Origin: Promicromonospora sp042731755 | Lineage (GTDB): Bacteria > Actinomycetota > Actinomycetes > Actinomycetales > Cellulomonadaceae | Assembly: GCF_042731755.1 (NCBI RefSeq) | Contig: NZ_JBHWLR010000004.1 | Span: 310,001-374,000, forward strand | Length of the DNA: 64,000 nt | Reading direction: 5' to 3' | Shown here: piece after piece, positions 41,769-52,977 of the stretch | Numbering within the stretch: position 1 is the first letter of the stretch | How the letters are laid out: each line of letters begins with the position of its first letter | Made by a program: the position numbers and the translations under genes | Notes under the pieces: model-generated | Databases searched by the model: none | The model's input: the letters and a program-made list of their open reading frames with translations, nothing else | What the model was told of the DNA's origin: nothing

Positions 41769-42544
41769 GAGTGCTCCTCGAGGGCCGCCGAGACCTCGCC
41801 GGTGAGCGCCGCGAACTCGGGCTCGTACCGGAGCCGGGGCGGGCGCGGGTAGGACCAGGGGACCGGGATGTCGGCCACCACCCGGCCGGGCCGGCCGCTC
41901 ATCACGACCACCCGGGTGGAGAGGTAGACCGCCTCGGAGACGGAGTGCGTGATGAACAGCCCGGCGAAGCCCTTGAGCGCGAACAGGCTCTGCAGCTCGG
42001 TCTGCATCCGCAGCCGGGTGATCTCGTCGAGCGCGCCGAAGGGCTCGTCGAACAGCGCGAGGTCGGGCTCGGCGACGAGCGCCCGGGCGATCGACACGCG
42101 CATCCGCATGCCGCCGGAGAGCTGCCGGGGGTGCTGCTTCTCGAAGCCGGTCAGGCCGACGAGGTCGAGCGCCTCCTGCGCCCGCTTGCGGCGGTCCGCC
42201 TTCGCGGCACCCCGCAGCTCCCCCGCGAGCTCGACGTTGCGCAGCGCGCTGCGCCACTCCAGGAGCGTGGGCTCCTGGAACACGTACGACGTCGAGGTGG
42301 CGTTCACCTCGATGTCGCCGCCGGTCACCTCGTCGAGTCCCGAGGCGAGGCGCAGCAGGGTGGACTTGCCGCAGCCGGAGGGCCCGACGACGGAGACGAA
42401 CTCGCCGGCGGCGACCGTCAGGCTCACCCCCTCGAGCGCCACGGTGCCGGTCGGGAACGCCTTGGCCACGTCGTCGAGCACGAGGGTGCGCGTCATGGAC
42501 CGGGGTCGCGGGGTCGTCGTGCTCACTGTGCTCACTGGGGTCAC
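41765..42544 (-). CDS. ABC importer ATPase (SsuB/TauB type)
   Basis: A 259-aa ATPase. Walker A is VVGPSGCGKSTLLRLASGL, the Q-loop is YVFQEPTLLEWRSALRNVEL, the signature is LSGGMRMRVSIARALV, Walker B is LALFDEPFGALDE and the switch is FITHSVSEAVYLSTR. These match nitrate/sulfonate-type importers. GTG 42544 overlaps the preceding deaminase stop (GTGA) and is preferred; ATG 42496 would give a shorter N-terminus that lacks an RBS. Confidence 0.92.
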   Translation of the reverse strand: MTPVSTVSTTTPRPRSMTRTLVLDDVAKAFPTGTVALEGVSLTVAAGEFVSVVGPSGCGKSTLLRLASGLDEVTGGDIEVNATSTSYVFQEPTLLEWRSALRNVELAGELRGAAKADRRKRAQEALDLVGLTGFEKQHPRQLSGGMRMRVSIARALVAEPDLALFDEPFGALDEITRLRMQTELQSLFALKGFAGLFITHSVSEAVYLSTRVVVMSGRPGRVVADIPVPWSYPRPPRLRYEPEFAALTGEVSAALEEHS

Positions 42545-43893
42545 CTCACGAGCTGGTCGGGTTGCGGGGCCCCGGCGGCGGCCGGGACGGCGGCCGGTCC
42601 GAGGGCGAGGGCGGTCTGCACGCGGGTGTCGGCCACGACGCGGCCGCCGGCGACGACCACGCGTGCCAGGGTCGCGCCGGCCAGCACGTCGCCGAGCGGC
42701 ACGTCGGGCACCAGCACGAGATCGGCGCGGTCGCCGACCGACAGGCCGGCGGCGGGGAGGCCGAGCACGGTGCGCGCGCCCGAGGTCACGGCGTCGAGCG
42801 CCTCCCGCGCGGACAGGTGCGCCGCGGTCATGAGCAGCGACGTCGTCTCGAAGGGGTCGGCGCTGCCCGCGGGGTTGAAGGGGTCGCGCAGGTTGTCGGC
42901 CCCCGCGGCCACGGGAACTCCCGCGTCCAGGAGGGCGCGCACGGCGGTCAGCCCCCGGGGCGCGAGGTGCGTGCTGTCGCGGCCCTGGAGGTAGAGGTTG
43001 GTGATCGGCAGCGTCACCACGCCCAGGCCGGCCCGGGCGACGAGGTCGACGACGGGGCCGAGGCGGTCCGGCGGCAGCGACCCGAGCCGCACGGCGTGGC
43101 TCGCGGTCACGCGCTGGGTCAGGCCGCGCGCGAGCACCTCGCGGGCGAGCACCTCGACGTCGAGCACGCCGTCGTCCGGCAGCGCCGTCTGCTCGTCGGC
43201 GTGCAGGTCCACGGGCAGGCCGGTGCGCTCGGCCAGGTCGAGCACCCGGGCGATCTCCGCGCGGGGGTCGGGGGCCAGGTGCGGGCACCCGCCGAGCACG
43301 TCCACGCCGCGGGCGGCCGCCTCCTCGAAGACCTCGGTGGGCGTGTGCCACCCGCCGAGCAGGCAGACCTGGAGCGTGACCGACCCCGCGAGCTCCTCGC
43401 GGAGCGCGAGCAGGGCGTCCAGCATGCGCAGCGGGTCGCCCTCAGCGGGCGCGTCCACGTGGGTCCGGACGGTCGTGATGCCCCGGCTCACGTAGCGGCC
43501 CACGGCGGCCCGGGCGCGGTCGAGCACGTCGGCGCCGTCGATGTGCGGGGCGATCTCCCGCCAGCGCTCGATCGCGCCCACGAGGTCCTCCCCCGTCCCG
43601 GCGGGGATGCGCGCGGCGGTCAGGGCCTTGTCGAGGTGCGCGTGCGGCTCGGACGCCGCGGGCAGCGCGCGCCAGCCCGTCGCGTCCAGCCGCCCCGCGT
43701 CGTCGCCGAGGAGCGGTGACCGTCCGGCGGGCGCCACGGAGGTGACCCGGCCGGCGTCGATCTCCACGTCGACGAGCTCGCCGTCGACCGTGCGCACACC
43801 CCGCAGGGCGGTGACGTGGACGCCGGCGAGCAGCGCGGCACCGTCGGGACCGCCGACGGGGAGAGGCGCCGACCTCATGGTGCCGTCGTGCAC
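42541..43893 (-). CDS. Cytosine deaminase-like amidohydrolase (CodA type)
   Basis: A 450-aa amidohydrolase and first gene of the operon. GTG 43893 is fixed by GGAGAGGAG 5 nt upstream. EPHAHLDKALTAARIPAG near residue 68 gives the HxH site, VDLHADEQTALPDDG near 225 matches the His/Glu block of CodA, TASHAVRLGSL supplies the next His, and AGADNLRDPFNPAGSADPFETTSLL near 345 the catalytic Asp and substrate loop. CodA-type enzymes deaminate cytosine, isoguanine or related rings; members near NMT1-type transporters act on varied heterocycles. An operator-like inverted repeat lies about 35 bp before the start. Confidence 0.89.
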   Translation of the reverse strand: MHDGTMRSAPLPVGGPDGAALLAGVHVTALRGVRTVDGELVDVEIDAGRVTSVAPAGRSPLLGDDAGRLDATGWRALPAASEPHAHLDKALTAARIPAGTGEDLVGAIERWREIAPHIDGADVLDRARAAVGRYVSRGITTVRTHVDAPAEGDPLRMLDALLALREELAGSVTLQVCLLGGWHTPTEVFEEAAARGVDVLGGCPHLAPDPRAEIARVLDLAERTGLPVDLHADEQTALPDDGVLDVEVLAREVLARGLTQRVTASHAVRLGSLPPDRLGPVVDLVARAGLGVVTLPITNLYLQGRDSTHLAPRGLTAVRALLDAGVPVAAGADNLRDPFNPAGSADPFETTSLLMTAAHLSAREALDAVTSGARTVLGLPAAGLSVGDRADLVLVPDVPLGDVLAGATLARVVVAGGRVVADTRVQTALALGPAAVPAAAGAPQPDQLVR

Positions 43894-43925
43894 GGCATCT
43901 CCTCTCCGCCGGTCCGGCCGGACGA

Positions 43926-43948
43926 GAATGTTGATCAGAGGAACATTC
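43926..43948. promoter_or_regulatory. Inverted-repeat operator upstream of the deaminase operon
   Basis: GAATGTT-N9-AACATTC is a perfect 7-bp inverted repeat. Its inner 19 bp (43928-43946) read ATGTTGAT...GAACAT, i.e. ATGTT-N9-AACAT, the same half-sites and spacing as the palindrome at 35301. It sits 33 bp upstream of the first gene, the usual place for a repressor site. Confidence 0.72.
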
Positions 43949-44038
43949 GGAACGCTAGAGGCGGCCTGTTTCCGCCGCGTGTCCGGTGCGGCGCGGCCGT
44001 GTGAAACGTCGCCCCGCCCCGTGGAGCAAGATGGGTCC

Positions 44039-45010
44039 ATGCGAATCGCCGCCCCCATCGAGATCGGCCCGCTCGACGCCGACGCCCAGCAGGCCGTCCG
44101 AGACCTGGCCGCGGCCGCGGAGGCGCACGACGGCGTCGCGCCGCTGTCCGAGCAGCCCCTGCTCAACCTCGGCACGGACGCGGAGTGGATCACGCACGTC
44201 GTGGCGCACACCACGGCGGGCAGCACGGTGGGCTACGTGCAGATCGACCGCTCCGGCGAGACCGCGAGCGCCGAGCTGGTGATCCATCCGGAGCACCGCA
44301 GGAACGGTCACGGCCGGGTGCTGCTGCGCACCGCGGAGCGCGACGCCACGCTGCCGTCCCGCTCGGGCGAGCCCGGCCAGCACGGCAAGCAGCTGCGCGT
44401 GTGGGCGCACGGCGACCTGGAGCCCGCCCGCGAGTTCGCGCGGGCGGCGGGGCTGCGGCCGGTGCGCGAGCTGCTCTTCCTGGCCCGCCCGCTCACCGGG
44501 GCGGACGGCGTCCCGGAGGTGCCCGCCGCCCCCGCGGGCTACCGCGTCCGCACGTTCCGCCCGGGGGTCGACGACGCCGCCTGGCTGCGGATCAACGCCC
44601 GCGCCTTCGCCACCCACCCGGAGCAGGGCCGGATGTCGCTCGACGACCTGCGCGCCCGGCAGGCCGAGCCGTGGTTCGACCCGGAGGGCTTCTTCCTCCT
44701 GGTGCCCGACGACGCGGTCCCCGACGACGACGCAGAGGCCGACCCGGTCGCGTTCCAGTGGACCAAGACGGAGCCGGGCCAGCCGGACGACGCGCGCGAC
44801 GGCGAGATCTACGCGCTGGGTGTCGACCCGGACCAGCAGGGCAAGGGGTTCGGCCGGCTGATGACCGACGTGGGGCTGGCGCACCTCGCCCGTTCCGAGG
44901 CCACGCGCGCCGTGCTGTACGTGGAGGGTGACAACACGCCCGCCCTGGCCACGTACGAGCGCGCGGGCTTCGCACGGGCCGCCGTACACGTGCAGTATGC
45001 CCGCCCGTGA
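44039..45010 (+). CDS. mshD: Mycothiol synthase (mycothiol acetyltransferase)
   Basis: A 323-aa protein with two GNAT domains, the MshD architecture. MshD acetylates Cys-GlcN-Ins to complete mycothiol, the main thiol of actinobacteria. The N-terminal domain has ELVIHPEHRRNGHGRVLL near residue 78 and the C-terminal one has IYALGVDPDQQGKGFGRLMTDVGLAHL near 255, with VLYVEGDNTPALATYERAGF at the end. NARAFATHPEQGRMSLDDL between them is typical of MshD. ATG 44039 has GGAG about 13 nt upstream. Presence of this gene supports the actinobacterial assignment. Confidence 0.95.
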   Translation: MRIAAPIEIGPLDADAQQAVRDLAAAAEAHDGVAPLSEQPLLNLGTDAEWITHVVAHTTAGSTVGYVQIDRSGETASAELVIHPEHRRNGHGRVLLRTAERDATLPSRSGEPGQHGKQLRVWAHGDLEPAREFARAAGLRPVRELLFLARPLTGADGVPEVPAAPAGYRVRTFRPGVDDAAWLRINARAFATHPEQGRMSLDDLRARQAEPWFDPEGFFLLVPDDAVPDDDAEADPVAFQWTKTEPGQPDDARDGEIYALGVDPDQQGKGFGRLMTDVGLAHLARSEATRAVLYVEGDNTPALATYERAGFARAAVHVQYARP

Positions 45011-45058
45011 CGGACGCTCTCCGGGATCGTCACCCACTGTGTACCGAACGGTGACACC

Positions 45059-47586
<2,528 letters not shown>

Positions 47587-47590
<4 letters not shown>

Positions 47591-48621
47591 CGGTCCGGAG
47601 GTCGGTGGTGGGTACCGAGCCGACGACGGCGACCTCGCCGCCGGCGGGGATGCACACCCCTGTGGTGATGACGGCGGGCGGGATCGTCTGGCGCCGTCGG
47701 GCCGGCAACGTGCAGGTGCAGCTGGTGCACCGCCCCCGCTACGACGACTGGTCGTGGCCCAAGGGCAAGCTGGAGACCGGCGAGACCTTCCAGGGTGCCG
47801 CGATCCGTGAGGTCGCCGAGGAGACGGGCAAGGAGATCGTGCTCGGCCGCCCCCTGCCCGGCCTGCAGTACCTGACGCCGGAGGGCCGCGTGAAGCGGGT
47901 GCACTACTGGGCGTCCCGCCGGGCCCGACGCGGCCGGGACACCGCGGGGCTCGCGGCCCGCGCGCCGGTCGGACCGGTCGACCGCGAGGAGGTCGACACG
48001 GCGGAGTGGCTGGACGCGGCCGACGCGGTGAGCCGCCTCACCCGAGCGTCCGACCGCGGGCCCCTGAACGCCCTGCTGGCCGCCGAGGCCGAGGGCGCGC
48101 TGGACACCCGCGCGCTCGTCATCGCGCGGCACGGCCGGGCGGTGTCACGCGCCTCCTGGCACGGCGGGGAGCGCGACCGTCCGCTCACGCCGCTCGGGCA
48201 CGGGCAGGCCGCCGCGCTGGTGCCGGTGCTGGCCGCCTACGGCGTCGAGCACGTGATCAGCTCCCGCTGGGAGCGCTGCGCCACGACCATCGACCCGTAC
48301 GTGCGGGCCGCGGGGCTGCGCCCGAGCTACAGCGAGTACCTCACGGAGGCGCAGCACGAGCGGTCGCCGTCGCGCGTCGCGGCGACCGTGGGCGAGCTGC
48401 TGGAGGAGACCACCGAGTCGTCGGTGATCTGCACCCACCGGCCCGTGCTGCCCACCGTGCTGGACGTGATCGCCCAGCACGCGGAGGGCGCCGTGGCGGA
48501 CGGCCTGCCCCGGCAGGACCCGTTCCTCGAACCCGGCGAGGTGCTCGTCGCGCACGTCGCCGAGACCCCCTCGGGACCGCGCGTCGTGGCCACGGAGAAG
48601 GTAGGTCCGCAGGTCTGGTGA
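47587..48621 (+). CDS. Nudix hydrolase fused to histidine phosphatase (MutT1-like)
   Basis: A 344-aa two-domain protein. The Nudix box GKLETGETFQGAAIREVAEETGKE near residues 58-82 is complete. From about 175 a phosphoglycerate-mutase-type domain starts with LVIARHGRAVSRASW (RHG) and has SSRWERCATTIDPY and a second His in VICTHRPVLPT. This arrangement matches mycobacterial MutT1, which cleans 8-oxo-GTP and diadenosine polyphosphates. Its overlap with ppk1 is common in actinobacteria and links it to phosphate or polyphosphate metabolism. Confidence 0.92.
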
Positions 48622-48679
48622 CCAGATCGACCAGGATCGTGGTGGACACACGTTTCATTTCGGCGCACTATCGGTCTCC

Positions 48680-49315
48680 ATGAGCAGCGACCAACGACCG
48701 CCGAGACGGCCGGCCATGCTGGACCCCCGGGACGCCGACGCGCTTCCCGGCGAGACGGACCCTGCCCTGCGTGACGAGATCGCCCACGCGACGGCCAGGG
48801 CGCTCGTGGACCGCGCCCGCACCGCCGAGGACCCCGCCGTGGTGGAGCGGCTCATCCACCTCGTCGAGAACGAGGGCCTGGACACCGTCGCCGGCCTGTG
48901 GGCCGACGCCGCCCCCGTCTCCCTGCCCGGCGCGCTCTGGCGCCTGTACGTGCTGCGCGAGTGGGTGCGGCGGGACATGCCTACCGTCATGCTCAGGTAT
49001 CGACTCGGTGTGGACGCCGCCCCCGTCCAGGAGGCCGTCGCGGGCGTGCCGAGCCCGCCGGAGCCCGGTGACCTGCAGATACTCGCCGACGCCGTGCTGT
49101 CCGGCGTGTTCACCGGAGACCTCGCCGTCGCGCTCGAACGGGCGGGCGCGTTCTGCCGGATCCTCTCGACCGGCGCGGCCTTCGACGCGGACTCCCGCGA
49201 GGTCGCCGACCCCACCGGCGCCACCCGGATGACCCGGGGCGCCAGCTCGCTGCTGCGCACCGCGGAAGAGCTGGAACGAGCCGGTGACCTGTGGAGAACC
49301 GGCTCCCTGGAGTAG
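48680..49315 (+). CDS. Conserved actinobacterial protein of unknown function
   Basis: A 211-aa soluble, mainly helical, acidic protein. There is no signal peptide, membrane segment, metal motif or P-loop. ALWRLYVLREWVRRD near residues 92-106 and VFTGDLAVALERAGAFCRILSTGA near 140-164 look like conserved helical blocks. Similar proteins occur beside phosphate-uptake genes in actinobacteria. Here it stands between the ppk1-Nudix pair and the pit locus, so a phosphate-related role is possible but unproven. Confidence 0.8.
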   Translation: MSSDQRPPRRPAMLDPRDADALPGETDPALRDEIAHATARALVDRARTAEDPAVVERLIHLVENEGLDTVAGLWADAAPVSLPGALWRLYVLREWVRRDMPTVMLRYRLGVDAAPVQEAVAGVPSPPEPGDLQILADAVLSGVFTGDLAVALERAGAFCRILSTGAAFDADSREVADPTGATRMTRGASSLLRTAEELERAGDLWRTGSLE

Positions 49316-49653
49316 GCCCGCACGCTGTCAAGTCCTCCGCGCGGGCGCGCCCTGTGACGTCCGACCCCCTTGGCAGATCCGCGTACGGGACTACGATGGT
49401 CCATGCGACGCCGGGCTGCGGTAGCCCCGGGCTCCACCTCAAGCCGCTACGAGCGGCCCCGCGCCGAGAGGCGCTCCCGGTTCGGCGTCGCCCAACTCTC
49501 CCCCGTATCCCGGCCACGGCACCGTGCACCATGACCCGGCACGCGCGCTGTGCCGTGTGTCACGAGTCGCCAAAGCATGACCTTGCAAATTGGCGATAGT
49601 CGGCAACGGCTCTACGCTGAGCAGGTTCCAGAGCCCTCAGAACGGGAGCCCTC
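49316..49653 (+). promoter_or_regulatory. Leader region of the DUF47-pit operon
   Basis: No gene is seen in these 338 bases. Near the 3' end a possible sigma-70-like promoter has TTGGCG (49590) and TACGCT (49613) with 17-bp spacing, followed by GGGAG before the GTG start. The stretch 49570-49600 is AT-richer than its surroundings. No clear Pho box direct repeat is seen. Confidence 0.45.
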
Positions 49654-50271
49654 GTGCGCCTTACTCCGCGCGACACCACGTACTTCGATCTACTGGCCGC
49701 CCTGGCCCAGCACCTCGTCCGGGGCTCGTCCCTGTTGGCGGAGCTGCTCGGGGCCGACAAGGCAGGCCGCGAGAAGCTGGCCGACGAGATGCACGACGTC
49801 GAGCATCTCGCCGACGACGCCACACACTCGATCATGCGGCGTCTCAACCAGACCTTCGTGACGCCGTTCGACCGCGAGGACATCTCCAGCCTGGCCTCGG
49901 CCCTGGACGACTGCATGGACGAGATGGACGAGGCCGCCGACCTCATCGTCCTCTACAAGGTCGAGGGCCTGCCGGACCGCGTCTCCGACCAGGTCCAGGT
50001 GCTGCAGCGGTGCGCGGAGCTCACGGCCGAGGCCATGCCCCGCCTGCGCTCGATGGACAAGCTCGCCGACTACTGGGTCGAGGTGAACCGCCTGGAGAAC
50101 CAGGCGGACAAGCTGCACCGCAAGCTCATCGCGCAGCTCTTCGACGACCTGGCCGGCGACCCGGTCCAGCTCATGAAGCTGAAGGAGATCGTGGAGGTTC
50201 TCGAGAACGCCGCGGACAGCTTCGAGAAGGTGGCGAACATGGTCGAGACCATCGCCCTCAAGGAGTCCTGA
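49654..50271 (+). CDS. DUF47 (PhoU-like) regulator of phosphate transporter Pit
   Basis: A 205-aa all-helical protein of the DUF47/YkaA group. MHDVEHLADDATHSIMRRLNQTFVTPFDREDI near residues 46-77 and LENQADKLHRKLIAQLFD near 148 are the metal-cluster-binding helices that resemble PhoU. These proteins are encoded with Pit transporters and modulate them. GTG 49654 has GGGAG upstream. The stop is 1 nt from the pit start, so the two form an operon. Confidence 0.92.
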   Translation: MRLTPRDTTYFDLLAALAQHLVRGSSLLAELLGADKAGREKLADEMHDVEHLADDATHSIMRRLNQTFVTPFDREDISSLASALDDCMDEMDEAADLIVLYKVEGLPDRVSDQVQVLQRCAELTAEAMPRLRSMDKLADYWVEVNRLENQADKLHRKLIAQLFDDLAGDPVQLMKLKEIVEVLENAADSFEKVANMVETIALKES

Positions 50272-50272
50272 G

Positions 50273-51277
50273 TTGGAGGTCGCCCTCGTCGTCCTCGTGG
50301 TCGCGCTCGCCCTGAGCTTCGACTACACGAACGGCTTCCACGACGCCGCGAACGCGATCGCCACGTCGGTCTCGACCCGGGCGCTGACGCCGCGCGTCGC
50401 GCTCCTCATGGCGGCGACCATGAACTTCGCGGGCGCCCTGCTGGGCACGGAGGTCGCGGAGACCATCGCCACCTCGATCGTCGACCTCACGGGCGCGAGC
50501 ACGCACGCGGAGCTCGCCGTGGTGCTGTGCGCGCTGCTCGGCGCGATCACCTGGAACCTCATCACCTGGTGGTTCGGGCTGCCGTCGTCGTCCACCCACG
50601 CCCTCATCGGCGGGCTGGTCGGGGCCGGGCTCGCGGGCGGCATGAGCGTCTACTGGTCCGCGATCGTGGACAAGGTCGTGCTCCCCATGGTCGTCTCGCC
50701 GCTGGTGGGCTTCGGCCTGGCGTTCGCCGTGATGATCGCCGTGCTGTGGATCTTCCGCAACGCCGCGCCGGCCAAGACCCACCGGCGCTTCCGCATCGCG
50801 CAGACGGCCTCGGCCGCCGCTATGGCGCTGGGCCACGGCCTGCAGGACGCGCAGAAGACGATGGGCGTCATCTACCTGGCGCTGCTGACCGTGGGCTGGG
50901 CCAACCCGGACACCGGCATCCCCCTGTGGGTCAAGCTGTGCGCGGCGGCGGCCATCTCCGCGGGCACGTACTCGGGCGGCTGGCGCATCATGCGCACGCT
51001 CGGCCGCAAGATCATCGAGCTCGACCCGGCGCGCGGCTTCGTGGCCGAGTCCGTCTCGGCGCTCGTGCTGTACGTCAACGCGTTCGTGCTGCACGCCCCG
51101 GTCTCCACCACGCACACGATCACCTCGGCGATCATGGGTGTGGGCGCCACCCGCAGGCTCTCCGCCGTGCGCTGGGGCGTGGCCAAGAACATCGCGATCG
51201 CCTGGGTCCTCACCATCCCCGCGGCCGCTCTGGTGGCCGCGCTGGCGACATGGGCGCTCTGGCCGTTCCTCACCTGA
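50273..51277 (+). CDS. pit: Low-affinity inorganic phosphate transporter (PiT family)
   Basis: A 334-aa membrane protein with about ten hydrophobic segments. The duplicated PiT signature is visible twice: FDYTNGFHDAANAIATSVSTRALTP near residue 17, and ALGHGLQDAQKTMGV near 185 with APVSTTHTITSAIMGVGA near 275. It imports metal-phosphate with protons. TTG 50273 is used as the start, with AGGAG 7 nt upstream inside the preceding gene. It may share phosphate control with ppk1 upstream. Confidence 0.95.
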   Translation: MEVALVVLVVALALSFDYTNGFHDAANAIATSVSTRALTPRVALLMAATMNFAGALLGTEVAETIATSIVDLTGASTHAELAVVLCALLGAITWNLITWWFGLPSSSTHALIGGLVGAGLAGGMSVYWSAIVDKVVLPMVVSPLVGFGLAFAVMIAVLWIFRNAAPAKTHRRFRIAQTASAAAMALGHGLQDAQKTMGVIYLALLTVGWANPDTGIPLWVKLCAAAAISAGTYSGGWRIMRTLGRKIIELDPARGFVAESVSALVLYVNAFVLHAPVSTTHTITSAIMGVGATRRLSAVRWGVAKNIAIAWVLTIPAAALVAALATWALWPFLT

Positions 51278-51279
51278 CC

Positions 51280-51323
51280 CGCCCCCCGGAGGAGCGCTCC
51301 GTGCGCGACCGCCCCGGGGGGCG
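51280..51323 (+). terminator. Hairpin after pit
   Basis: CGCCCCCCGG and CCGGGGGGCG pair over 10 bp around a 24-nt loop, directly after the pit stop. It has no U-tract; it is a probable terminator. Confidence 0.55.
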
Positions 51324-51353
51324 ACTTGGCATCGGGCGACTTAGCATCGCAGC

Positions 51354-52796
51354 ATGAGCACTGGTCACACGGCACCGAGCGCCTCCGCGCAATCGGCCCA
51401 CCGCAAGGCAACGGCACTCGCCTTCGCCGCCGCGGTGGGCGGCTTCTTGTTCGGCTTCGACAGCTCCGTGATCAACGGGGCCGTGGACGCCATCCAGGGT
51501 CAGTTCTCGCTCAACCCGACGATCACCGGGCTCGTGGTCGCCGTCGCGCTGCTCGGCTGCGCGCTCGGCGCCTGGGCCGGCGGGCGCCTGGCCGACCGCT
51601 GGGGCCGCACCCACGTCATGGTGCTCGGCGCCGTGCTGTTCTTCGTGTCGTCGATCCTCTCCGCCATCGCGTTCTCCGCCGTGGACCTCGCCGTCTGGCG
51701 GTTCATGGCCGGCGTCGGCATCGGCATCGCGTCGGTGATCGCGCCCGCGTACATCGCGGAGATCGCGCCCGCCGCGATGCGCGGCCGTCTCGGCTCGCTG
51801 CAGCAGCTCGCGATCACCATCGGTATCTTCGCGGCCCTGCTCTCCGACCAGATCCTCGCGGAGTCGGCCGGCGGCGCCGCCAACGTCCTGTGGCTCGGCT
51901 GGGAGGCCTGGCGGTGGATGTTCCTGGTCGCCGTGATCCCGGCCGCCGTCTACGGCATCCTCGCCCTGCGCATCCCCGAGTCGCCGCGCTACCTCGCCGC
52001 GAAGGGGCGTGACGACGAGGCACGCTCCGTCCTGGCCAGCGTCCTCGGGCCCGACGAGGACGTCGACGACCGCCTCGCGCAGATCCACCGGAGCATCGTG
52101 ATCGACGAGGCCAACGCCTCCGAGGGCTCGCTCCGGGGCAGCGCCCTGGGCCTCAAGCCGATCGTCTGGGTGGGCATCCTGCTGTCGGTGTTCCAGCAGT
52201 TCGTCGGCATCAACGTGATCTTCTACTACTCGAGCACCCTGTGGCAGGCCGTCGGGTTCGACGAGAGCCAGGCCTTCCTGGTCTCCACCATCACGTCGAT
52301 CACGAACGTCGCCGTCACGTTCATCGCCATCGCGCTCATCGACAAGGTGGGCCGCCGCCCGCTGCTGCTGATCGGCTCGGCCGGTATGACCGTGTCGCTC
52401 GGCCTCATGGCCCTCGCGTTCACGCAGGCGACCGGCACGGGCTCCGACATCTCGCTGAGCGGCCCGTGGGGCGTCATCGCGCTGATCTGCGCCAACGCGT
52501 TCGTCGTCTTCTTCGGCGCCTCGTGGGGCCCGCTCGTGTGGGTGCTGCTGGGCGAGATGTTCCCCAACCGCATCCGTGCCGCCGCCCTCGGCGTCGCCGC
52601 GGCCATGCAGTGGATCGCCAACTTCGCCATCACCCTGACGTTCCCGCCGCTGCTGTCCGCGTTCGGCGCCAGCGTGCCGTACCTGATGTACGCGGCCTTC
52701 GCGGCGCTGAGCTTCTTCTTCGTGTTCACCAAGGTGCCCGAGACCAAGGGCATGGAGCTCGAGGACATGGGCGACGAGTCCCGCGCCGGGGCCTAG
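51354..52796 (+). CDS. Sugar porter family MFS transporter
   Basis: A 480-aa, 12-TM sugar/proton symporter. GGFLFGFDSSVINGAVDAI near residue 28, GGRLADRWGRT near 77, RFMAGVGIGIASVIAPAYIAEIAPAAMRGRLGSLQQL near 116-152, PESPRYLAAKGR, QQFVGINVIFYYSSTLW, DKVGRRPLLLIGS and a final VPETKG are the standard sugar-porter motifs. The sugar is not determined. A tandem 15-bp repeat (51320-51349) lies just before the ATG, and a strong terminator follows the stop, so it is probably monocistronic. Confidence 0.94.
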   Translation: MSTGHTAPSASAQSAHRKATALAFAAAVGGFLFGFDSSVINGAVDAIQGQFSLNPTITGLVVAVALLGCALGAWAGGRLADRWGRTHVMVLGAVLFFVSSILSAIAFSAVDLAVWRFMAGVGIGIASVIAPAYIAEIAPAAMRGRLGSLQQLAITIGIFAALLSDQILAESAGGAANVLWLGWEAWRWMFLVAVIPAAVYGILALRIPESPRYLAAKGRDDEARSVLASVLGPDEDVDDRLAQIHRSIVIDEANASEGSLRGSALGLKPIVWVGILLSVFQQFVGINVIFYYSSTLWQAVGFDESQAFLVSTITSITNVAVTFIAIALIDKVGRRPLLLIGSAGMTVSLGLMALAFTQATGTGSDISLSGPWGVIALICANAFVVFFGASWGPLVWVLLGEMFPNRIRAAALGVAAAMQWIANFAITLTFPPLLSAFGASVPYLMYAAFAALSFFFVFTKVPETKGMELEDMGDESRAGA

Positions 52797-52813
52797 ACCT
52801 CGGCAGGCGAAGC

Positions 52814-52855
52814 ACGGCGCCGCTCCCCCATCCGGGGGGCGGCGCCGTTTTCTTT
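52814..52855 (+). terminator. Rho-independent terminator
   Basis: ACGGCGCCGC (52814-52823) pairs with GCGGCGCCGT (52839-52848), followed by a T-rich run TTTTCTTT. This is the clearest classical terminator in the window and ends the sugar transporter transcript. Confidence 0.9.
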
Positions 52856-52920
52856 CGTGCGCCGGTCGGCGGTGTAGCGCAGGTCACACCGCCGTCGTCG
52901 GTGCGCCCAGCCGGAGACGC

Positions 52921-52960
52921 TTGCATTCGGCAACCATCTGGATATAGTTGCTTTAAGCAA
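52921..52960 (+). promoter_or_regulatory. Promoter and palindromic operator of the marR-MFS operon
   Basis: A -35-like TTGCAT (52921) and a -10-like TATAGT (52943) have 16-bp spacing. The palindrome TTGCTT-T-AAGCAA (52948-52960) overlaps the end of the -10 and the start-site region, as expected of an autoregulating MarR repressor. Confidence 0.65.
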
Positions 52961-52977
52961 TCAACCGCGAGGCACCC

